NCBI RefSeq assembly: GCF_001730315.1
Contig: NZ_MIKC01000023.1
Coordinates: 170,255-234,254, forward strand
Direction of reading: 5' to 3'
DNA length: 64,000 nucleotides
From: Enterococcus ureilyticus
Lineage (GTDB): Bacteria > Bacillota > Bacilli > Lactobacillales > Enterococcaceae
In this document: positions 57,895-64,000 of the stretch, piece after piece
How the letters are laid out: each line of letters begins with the position of its first letter
Position numbering within the stretch: the first letter of the stretch is position 1
Made by a program: the position numbers and the translations under genes
The notes under the pieces: model-generated
Told to the model about the DNA's origin: nothing
The model's database searches: none
The model's input: the letters and a program-made list of their open reading frames with translations, nothing else

Positions 57895-58697
57895 TGCAGC
57901 CTGTCTTAACGATCAAAAACTTACATCAATATTTCGAACGCGGTACAGTCAACGAAAATCATGTACTAAAAGGCATTGATTTGACAATCAACCAAGGGGA
58001 ATTTATTACAATCATCGGTGGCAATGGCGCTGGAAAATCAACCTTACTTAATAGTATCGCCGGAACTTTGCCTATTGAAGAAGGTCACTTAACTTTAAAT
58101 AACAAAGATATCACCAAGCAACGAGTGGTCGCTCGTTCCAAAAAAATCAGTCGCGTGTTTCAAGACCCTAAAATGGGTACAGCTGTCCGCCTAACCGTTG
58201 AAGAAAATATGGCCCTTGCGATGAAACGCGGAAAAAAACGTGGCTTAGGAAATGGGGTTCGTAAAAATGACCGTGATTTCTTTAAGGAACAGTTAGCTAG
58301 CTTGAATTTAGGCTTAGAAAATCGACTAACTACTGAAATTGGATTGTTATCTGGAGGTCAACGTCAAGCAATTACTTTATTAATGGCTACCTTAATTCGT
58401 CCAGAACTGATTTTACTAGATGAACATACCGCAGCACTGGATCCTAAAACATCGATCACTGTAATGGAGCTAACGGAAAAACTGATTAGAGAACAAGAGT
58501 TGACCGCCTTCATGGTTACACACGATATGGAAGATGCTATTCGCTACGGCAATCGATTAATCATGCTCCATCAAGGTCAAGTCGTTGTCGATGTTCCTGC
58601 TGAACAGAAAAAAGAATTAACTGTTAACGAATTGATGGATATGTTCCACAAAAATAGTGGCAGTGAATTAAAAGACGATCAGTTATTGTTGATTTAA
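57891..58697 (+). CDS. ABC importer ATP-binding protein
   Basis: 268 aa. Walker A GGNGAGKSTLLN, Q-loop RVFQDPKMGT, signature LLSGGQRQAITLLMA, Walker B LILLDEHTAAL and H-loop MVTHDMEDAI. COG1101 type, matching the permease and the binding protein. Start codon overlaps the permease stop. Closed by a strong terminator. Confidence 0.95.
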   Translation: MMQPVLTIKNLHQYFERGTVNENHVLKGIDLTINQGEFITIIGGNGAGKSTLLNSIAGTLPIEEGHLTLNNKDITKQRVVARSKKISRVFQDPKMGTAVRLTVEENMALAMKRGKKRGLGNGVRKNDRDFFKEQLASLNLGLENRLTTEIGLLSGGQRQAITLLMATLIRPELILLDEHTAALDPKTSITVMELTEKLIREQELTAFMVTHDMEDAIRYGNRLIMLHQGQVVVDVPAEQKKELTVNELMDMFHKNSGSELKDDQLLLI

Positions 58698-58701
58698 ACA
58701 A

Positions 58702-58739
58702 AAAGAGGTTGAGTATGATACCCCTCAACCTCTTTTTTT
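58702..58739. terminator. Intrinsic terminator of the ABC operon
   Basis: AAAGAGGTTGAG (58702-58713) with CTCAACCTCTTT (58724-58735), then TTTT; usable in both directions. Confidence 0.9.
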
Positions 58740-58757
58740 CATGTGTTTTAATGGTTA

Positions 58758-58970
58758 TCAACCACCCATTAAAAAGTCTAAAATATTCCAACCATCAGAT
58801 GTTTGTCCACGATATAATTCTGTAAAACCACATCTCGAACAGCTGACTGTGATAAATTTTTTATTTTGTACATCAAAAATTTTTGAAAAGTTACCGCCTG
58901 TTGCTTGAAACTGATCAGACACATAATGCGCATTACCACACTTATCACAAACATATTGTTGCTTTTCCAT
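58758..58970 (-). CDS. Zinc ribbon protein
   Basis: 70 aa from the ATG at 58970. Two CxxC knuckles, CDKCGNAHY and CSRCGFTELYRG, bind one zinc; the segment between contains ATGGNFSKIFDVQNKKF. Small Gram-positive nucleic-acid-binding ribbons have this form. Convergent with the ABC operon. Function unknown. Confidence 0.8.
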   Translation of the reverse strand: MEKQQYVCDKCGNAHYVSDQFQATGGNFSKIFDVQNKKFITVSCSRCGFTELYRGQTSDGWNILDFLMGG

Positions 58971-59155
58971 AGTTCCCCACTCCATCTCTATCATTTTAAC
59001 TCTCGTTTTTCGTTCCTACCACATAAGTATAGCAAGTTCTTCAAGAGAAATCATACATCTTAAGAAGGATTTTCTCGTCCTCTTTCAGCCCTATTGTAGT
59101 TGACCCTTACTCTATCCATCAGCTACAATAAAATTACTATAAAGGAGCGAATTCT

Positions 59156-60142
59156 ATGTCTACAAAAAGCCAGGTATTAACTTTATTAATGAAACAAGCC
59201 CCAGCGTTTATTTCAGGTGAAGAAATGGCCCAACAACTTTCTTTATCACGAACAGCAATTTGGAAATCAATCAATGAATTAAAAAAAGAAGGGCATGTTA
59301 TTTCCAGCAGTCGTAACAAAGGATACCGCTATGATAAATCAGATGTTTTATCCGCAGAGGGGATCCGCTTAGCTTTAGATCCTGCAATTCCAGAACTATC
59401 AATTACGGTTCTAAACTCCTCAGAGTCTACAATGAAAGATGCTAAGTTAGCAGCAATTAATGGCGAACCAAATAACACATTGATCGTAGCGGATATCCAA
59501 GAAGCACCTAAAGGACGATTTGGCCGTCCGTTCTTTTCAAAAGCTGGCAGCGGTATCTACATGAGCATGCTATTAAGACCAAATCAAAATTTCGAGGAAA
59601 TGGCACAGTATACTGTGATCATGGCTGTCGCAATTGCTCGTGCAATGGATAATTTGATCAACACCCACACAGAGATTAAATGGGTCAACGATATCTATAT
59701 CAACGGAAAAAAAGTTTGTGGTATTTTATCAGAAGCCATGAGCGATGTTGAATCTGGACAAATCTCAAACGTTATTATTGGCATGGGGATTAATTTTTCT
59801 TTGAAGCAAAATGAATTTCCAACAGAATTAAGAGAAAAAGCAAGCTCCCTATTTCCTGAAACTGAACCGACTGTTACAAGAAACGAATTGATTGCAGAGA
59901 TTTGGAATCAATTTTATACCATATTAAATCAATTACCTGAACAAGATTTCTTAGAAGAGTACCGTCAAAAATCATTTGTTCTTGGCAAAACTGTATCATT
60001 TACGCAAGCGGGAACTAATTATGAAGGGGTCGCCACAGCAATCAGCGATCAGGGGGAATTGGTCGTCCAACTTCATGATAAAACAGAAAAGGTGCTTTCT
60101 TCTGGGGAAATCAGTTTAAGCAGTATAAACCCATCATCTTAG
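59156..60142 (+). CDS. birA: Biotin-protein ligase and repressor
   Basis: 328 aa. N-terminal winged helix (SGEEMAQQLSLSRTAIWKSI), then the ligase domain with KGRFGRPFFSKAGSGIYMSM, TEIKWVNDIYINGKKVCGIL and IIGMGINFSLKQNEFP, and a C-terminal SH3-like domain. It attaches biotin to carboxylases and may repress biotin genes; none lie nearby. Confidence 0.94.
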   Translation: MSTKSQVLTLLMKQAPAFISGEEMAQQLSLSRTAIWKSINELKKEGHVISSSRNKGYRYDKSDVLSAEGIRLALDPAIPELSITVLNSSESTMKDAKLAAINGEPNNTLIVADIQEAPKGRFGRPFFSKAGSGIYMSMLLRPNQNFEEMAQYTVIMAVAIARAMDNLINTHTEIKWVNDIYINGKKVCGILSEAMSDVESGQISNVIIGMGINFSLKQNEFPTELREKASSLFPETEPTVTRNELIAEIWNQFYTILNQLPEQDFLEEYRQKSFVLGKTVSFTQAGTNYEGVATAISDQGELVVQLHDKTEKVLSSGEISLSSINPSS

Positions 60143-60274
60143 TAAAAATATCTGGCGAATATATTAAGAATTCCTTAAGAAGCTAAAATGCTTTCTTACA
60201 ACTATTTTCCTTACATTTCATTTATGTTACATTTATATTGCGAACAATACGAATGTTACAAAAGGAGAATACTT

Positions 60275-61237
60275 ATGAAAAAAGCAGTTTTTTGGTTGGT
60301 TGCACTATCTTTTGCTCTACCTCTTACCAGTTTTGCAGACGATGAGCTTTCAACTTCTGGGGAAGTTGAAAGCTCATCGTCTGCCACAGTCACACAAAAT
60401 TCTAAAAAAGAGCGCCTAAAAATTTCTACCACAGACTCGAGCTCCACAGAAACTTCCAGCAGTCCAGTTTTGAACGCTTATAGTGATCTTATTCAAACGA
60501 CTTTAGTTGTATTTCAAGGAGAAACAATTACTCCAGAAATGCTTGTCCAAGACGGCGCCTATCATGGTGCCACATTCAGAGATCTTACGCTTTTGGAAGA
60601 AGCTTCAACAGAGAAAATAGGAACCTATTTAGTCAAGGTTAGCTTTATGCTCTATCCTTTAGAGGAAAGCCAAGAGGAAAAGCAAGAAGTTACTCTAAAC
60701 ATGGAGTACACAGTGATAAAACCTACATCAACTTATGATATCCAATTTATTTTCTATGACTCAGATAACAAGCAAGTAAAAGGTAGGGTCTTGTCTACAG
60801 ATGGAAGTTCCATCAGCAACGTGACCATTTATGGTGAAAACACTGCTAACAATGAAGTAACACCTAAAAGTGTAAAAGAGTTTTATCCTTTTGCTAAATC
60901 AAACAATTTTGCTTTAACAGATAATGATGGGTACTTCACCCTTCCTTACCAAGATCATTTCAATTTTATGGCGTTTTCTCCACAAGCAGGTAACTACTCG
61001 CCCGTTTACACATTGACTGACCAAGCTTTTGCCAGTGCATCAGGAACAACTGATAGCTCTATACTAGCTAAAAACACTGAATCCTCTTCTGCTACTGCTA
61101 AAAAAGAAGAAAAGAAGAAAGCCTCATTCCCAAATACAGGAGAAAAGAGAACGGTTTATCTTTCAATTGGTGGCATTGCCATTATTTTATTTGCTATACT
61201 CTTCCTATTTATCAAAAGCAAAAAAAATAATCAGTAG
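60275..61237 (+). CDS. Sortase-anchored surface protein (FPNTG)
   Basis: 320 aa. Signal peptide ending TSFADDE, a Ser/Thr-rich linker, an extracellular region with a beta-sandwich look (VLSTDGSSISNVTIYGENTA, NFALTDNDGYFTLPY), a Ser/Lys stalk, the sorting signal SFPNTGEKR, a membrane span and KSKKNNQ. FPNTG departs from LPxTG at the first residue, as seen in some enterococcal surface proteins. Start at 60275 behind AAAGGAG. A 23-bp perfect hairpin sits at the signal peptide junction. Confidence 0.88.
   Translation: MKKAVFWLVALSFALPLTSFADDELSTSGEVESSSSATVTQNSKKERLKISTTDSSSTETSSSPVLNAYSDLIQTTLVVFQGETITPEMLVQDGAYHGATFRDLTLLEEASTEKIGTYLVKVSFMLYPLEESQEEKQEVTLNMEYTVIKPTSTYDIQFIFYDSDNKQVKGRVLSTDGSSISNVTIYGENTANNEVTPKSVKEFYPFAKSNNFALTDNDGYFTLPYQDHFNFMAFSPQAGNYSPVYTLTDQAFASASGTTDSSILAKNTESSSATAKKEEKKKASFPNTGEKRTVYLSIGGIAIILFAILFLFIKSKKNNQ
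60335..60384. repeat. 23-bp perfect inverted repeat inside a coding sequence
   Basis: Bases 60335-60357 (starting GCAGACGATGAG) are the exact reverse complement of 60362-60384, with a TGGG loop. In the mRNA it would be a very stable hairpin about 60 bases into the reading frame, at the end of the signal peptide region. Confidence 0.9.
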
Positions 61238-61272
61238 TTTGTAAACAAGGGGTGTTAAAAATAAAACGTAAA

Positions 61273-61319
61273 AAAGAAGAAAGCAGCGTCGTTGTTGATT
61301 TCATACTGCTTTCTTCTTT
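61273..61319. terminator. Bidirectional terminator
   Basis: AAAGAAGAAAGCAG (61273-61286) with CTGCTTTCTTCTTT (61306-61319), a 14-pair perfect stem between convergent genes. Confidence 0.85.
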
Positions 61320-61322
61320 TAT

Positions 61323-62276
61323 TTATATTTTTTTCAAAATAATCGTCAACAACAAACCTAATAAATAACTACCATTGAAAACCATTAGATTTTTTATCGA
61401 ATAACCAAAACTTTTGGGATGAGGTAGTTCTTCTTTGAACAATTGAAGATTTTTCCACACCACCGGCAATGATAGAAATACAGCCAAAATTGGCCAATGA
61501 TACACGCCAAATGGTAAGCCAATCAAAATCACTGCATAACATGCCAGCATCAATAACTGGAATAAAATCACACCCTGTTTCCGTCCGATATAATAAACCA
61601 ACGTATAACGATGATTCTCAATATCTGTATCTAAATCCCTCAAATTATTTGCTAGCATAATGTTGGCAATCGTAAAAACCATCGGTAACGAAGCCCAAAT
61701 AATAGTTAAAACTGCCCAGATACTCCCATTCAAAGCAAATGTACCCTGACGCCAATCAAGCACTAAATAAAATGGTCGCGACTCCTGAACATTCAAATAA
61801 ATCGTCATCGCAAAGATCCCCAGGCCCATAGTAAAACCACTAAATACTTCTCCTAAAGGCATGCGGGAAAGTGGTATTGGTCCAAATGTATAAAAAATAC
61901 CAATAAAACAGCAGATACCACCCATTACTAAAAATAACCAACCGGTTTGAATCGTTAGAAAAATACCGATCACTGCAGAAAAAGCAAGCATGCCAAAGAT
62001 CATGTTTCGAACAAGCTTCGGAGCAATTCCAGAACTGCCAATAATATTCTCTTCATATTTATACACTTCAGACTTAGCCTTTTTAAAATCCATATAATTA
62101 TTGATAGCTGTCGTTGCCATATCAAAGACGACCATCCCAATAAAAAATAGTATCGTATATCCTAACTGAAATTGATTAAAATAAGCAATAGAAAATAATA
62201 TACCAACAGCAAAAGGAAAGAGACTCGCCAATTTTGTCTGGATCTCCACTACTTGTAAAAATACCTTTAACGACAT
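61323..62276 (-). CDS. UbiA-family prenyltransferase, MenA/DmkA type
   Basis: 317 aa, about nine membrane spans. Two Asp-rich motifs NNYMDFKKAKSE and NNLRDLDTDIENHR bind the prenyl diphosphate. It transfers a prenyl chain to 1,4-dihydroxy-2-naphthoate or a similar ring to give demethylmenaquinone. It follows the ApbE gene by 15 bases; this pairing recalls the DmkA and FmnB genes of the flavin-based electron-transfer locus in Listeria and Enterococcus, rather than the menaquinone operon. Confidence 0.85.
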   Translation of the reverse strand: MSLKVFLQVVEIQTKLASLFPFAVGILFSIAYFNQFQLGYTILFFIGMVVFDMATTAINNYMDFKKAKSEVYKYEENIIGSSGIAPKLVRNMIFGMLAFSAVIGIFLTIQTGWLFLVMGGICCFIGIFYTFGPIPLSRMPLGEVFSGFTMGLGIFAMTIYLNVQESRPFYLVLDWRQGTFALNGSIWAVLTIIWASLPMVFTIANIMLANNLRDLDTDIENHRYTLVYYIGRKQGVILFQLLMLACYAVILIGLPFGVYHWPILAVFLSLPVVWKNLQLFKEELPHPKSFGYSIKNLMVFNGSYLLGLLLTIILKKI

Positions 62277-62291
62277 ATCTATCCATTCTCC

Positions 62292-63371
62292 TTATTTCAG
62301 ATCTTTACGATCTCCCATTGTATAACCTGAATCTTTGCCTAATTCAAACACAGATTCAATATCTTTACTCACATATACTTGGTCCTCTTTTGTAACGAAA
62401 ATCACATCTACATCTTTCAATCCTTCAGCATATTCCAACCCTTTTTTAACACCCATTGAAAATACTGCTGTTGATAATCCATCACCATCAATTGATTTAT
62501 TTGTAATGACTGTTACACCGGCAATATCATTATCAAAAGGATAACCTGTTTTAGGATCAAATAAATGATGATACTTCTTACCATCTACTTCCAAAAAGCG
62601 TTCATAAATTCCAGAAGTGACTAGCGTTTTATTACTTTCTTGAACGGTTCCGATCACTGTATTGCGCGCTTTATTAGGATCTTGAATTCCAACATTCCAA
62701 TCCATATCCTTACCGCGTGGGCTATGTCCAAGTACATAAACATTGCCGCCTAAATCAACGATGGCTGTTGTTACGCCATTATCTTTTAAAACTTTCACCA
62801 CTTCATCTGTAATAAATCCTTTAGCGATTGCACCTAAATCCAGTTGCATACCTTTTTCTTCAAGATAAACTGTTTTATCTTCATCGTTTAATTTTACTTT
62901 ATGATAATCAACTAATTTTAATGCTTGGTCAATCTCTTCCTGCGAAGGTTTGCGGGCATCGTCAAAGCCGATACGCCATAATTGCGTGATTGGACCAATA
63001 GCCATATCAAAACCACCTGAAGAATCTTCACTATATTCATATGCTCGTTTCAACAATGGATAAATATCATCAGAAACTTTAACTGGTTTGATTCCAGCTT
63101 GTTCATTGATTTCATCTATTTCTGATCCTTTTTCGTTAACAGTGATTTTATCCCCTAATTCTTTGACACGGGCAAAAGCTTTTTCTAATACATCTTCTTT
63201 GCCATCATCATAGATTCTAACTTGCACATAGGTTCCAAGCAATGACTGCTGATCTGAATAGGGTTCTTTATTGATTTTCGCGTCTTCAGTTTTTCCTTTT
63301 GAATTGCAGCCTGCTAAGATGGCTAAAAATAATACTGCCATTAAAATGATCAGTGATTTTTTGTTTTTCAT
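62292..63371 (-). CDS. FAD:protein FMN transferase (ApbE family, FmnB-like lipoprotein)
   Basis: 359 aa. Signal with lipobox LAGC, then LGTYVQVRIYDDGKEDVLEK, GGFDMAIGPITQLWRIG, LDLGAIAKGFITDEV and DGDGLSTAVFSMGVKKGLEY, the ApbE signature. Lipid-anchored ApbE proteins flavinylate extracellular targets by attaching FMN to Thr/Ser, as FmnB does for the surface reductase PplA. Start set at 63371; the longer frame runs into the upstream repeat. Targets are outside this window. Confidence 0.9.
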   Translation of the reverse strand: MKNKKSLIILMAVLFLAILAGCNSKGKTEDAKINKEPYSDQQSLLGTYVQVRIYDDGKEDVLEKAFARVKELGDKITVNEKGSEIDEINEQAGIKPVKVSDDIYPLLKRAYEYSEDSSGGFDMAIGPITQLWRIGFDDARKPSQEEIDQALKLVDYHKVKLNDEDKTVYLEEKGMQLDLGAIAKGFITDEVVKVLKDNGVTTAIVDLGGNVYVLGHSPRGKDMDWNVGIQDPNKARNTVIGTVQESNKTLVTSGIYERFLEVDGKKYHHLFDPKTGYPFDNDIAGVTVITNKSIDGDGLSTAVFSMGVKKGLEYAEGLKDVDVIFVTKEDQVYVSKDIESVFELGKDSGYTMGDRKDLK

Positions 63372-63460
63372 CATATCCCTCTTTCTACATAGAAAAATTG
63401 TCTTATTTATAGTAGCGCTTTTTGGTGATAATGGGAAGGATTTTCTATCTTTTGGTTGGG

Positions 63461-64000
63461 TAAATGGAGGCAACGCTCCTTGCAGTCGCCTTGTACCAAT
63501 CATCATCTGCTCGGGCATAGCCAGTCATGGTGATTCATTGCGTCACTGATTACCTCTTGATGTTTTGGATCATAGCATTTGGTGATTCCTAGTAAGGTTA
63601 CTTCGCTCCCTTTGGTCGCCAAGTACTGTTCATCATCTGCTCTGGCATAGCCAGTCGCAGTGATTCATTGCGTCACTGATTACCTCTTGATGTTTTGGAT
63701 CATAGCATTTGGTGATTCCTAGTAAGGTTACTTCGCTCCCTTTGGTCGCCAAGTACTGTTCATCATCTGCTCTGGCATAGCCAGTCATGGTGATTCATTG
63801 CGTCACTGATTACCTCTTGATGTTTTGGATCATAGCATTTGGTGATTCCTAGTAAGGTTACTTCGCTCCCTTTGGTCGCCAAGTACTGTTCATCATCTGC
63901 TCTGGCATAGCCAGTCATGGTGATTCATTGCGTCACTGATTACCTCTTGATGTTTTGGATCATAGCATTTGGTGATTCCTAGTAAGGTTACTTCGCTCCC
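63461..64000. repeat. 130-bp tandem repeat array (continues past the window edge)
   Basis: The unit with TACCTCTTGATGTTTTGGAT recurs at 63551, 63681, 63811 and 63941, exactly 130 bases apart. Copies are nearly identical; copy 2 has CAGTCGCAG where others have CAGTCATGG. A diverged partial copy (63461-63510) lies at the left end. Since 130 is not a multiple of three, an array-long reading frame is not kept, although a 50-codon frame lies within each unit on the minus strand. Confidence 0.9.

Noticed and set aside
63461..64000. CRISPR array
   Set aside because: The whole 130-bp unit is repeated; there are no short repeats with unique spacers, and no cas gene is seen.

Overview
The window looks like a chromosomal segment of an Enterococcus in the broad E. 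faecalis group. It is low-GC, has strong GGAGG ribosome binding sites, and carries enterococcal hallmarks: a WxL cell-wall cluster, Fst-type toxins, an rplM-rpsI pair beside argGH, and rpoBC with enterococcal sequence. This is judged from protein resemblance by eye; the species is not determined.

Layout. (1) 1-10.6 kb is a carbohydrate locus on the minus strand: KDG kinase (cut by the window edge), KDPG aldolase, a mannose-family PTS (IIAB, IIC, IID), a GH35 beta-galactosidase, a GH88 unsaturated glucuronyl hydrolase, a discoidin-like protein and a DUF2264 protein. A plus-strand GntR/UTRA regulator with an apparent CTG start sits in the middle. A decamer TAACWWGTTA occurs five times, near each putative promoter, and is probably its operator. 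The gene set implies import of unsaturated-uronate and galactose-containing oligosaccharides, with the uronate ending as KDG, then KDPG, then pyruvate plus glyceraldehyde-3-phosphate. (2) 10.9-14.9 kb holds an unknown gene and a WxL surface cluster. (3) 15-18.4 kb holds a MarR-controlled flavin oxidoreductase pair and a tRNA-dihydrouridine synthase. (4) 18.6-22.2 kb is a type VII secretion effector island: a WXG100 protein, two tandem immunity-like membrane proteins separated by a truncated effector start, a lipase-like effector with its helical region at the C-terminus, and two small partners. (5) 22.4-30.1 kb has a YqeK-like HD protein, a decayed PAP2 phosphatase, two esterases, a ROK kinase, two AraC regulators and an MFS transporter behind a perfect cre palindrome.

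(6) 30.2-37.3 kb is an accessory region. A 51-bp duplication of the rpsI 3' end brackets about 5.95 kb that holds a 1213-residue STAND-like NTPase with a nuclease-like N-terminus (a defence candidate), an XRE-type regulator and an Fst type I toxin; no integrase is visible. A decayed second Fst locus lies outside it. (7) 37.3-46.6 kb is core: rpsI-rplM with an L13-type leader, argG and argH, dps, a lipoprotein, gluconokinase, prepilin peptidase, msrA and a NagB-like isomerase. (8) 46.6-54.3 kb is rpoC and rpoB. (9) 54.5-58.7 kb has a lipoprotein and an aromatic amino acid type ABC importer, preceded by a leader that looks like a classical peptide attenuator: an 18-codon ORF ending Tyr-Phe-Ser-Tyr-Phe-Arg, duplicated competing arms and an intrinsic terminator. 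(10) 58.7-63.4 kb has a zinc ribbon protein, birA, an FPNTG surface protein with a 23-bp perfect hairpin in its coding sequence, and a MenA-like and ApbE-like pair reminiscent of flavin-based extracellular electron transfer. (11) The window ends inside a 130-bp tandem repeat array.

Most starts were re-set to codons with a good ribosome binding site, so several genes are shorter than the longest open frame.
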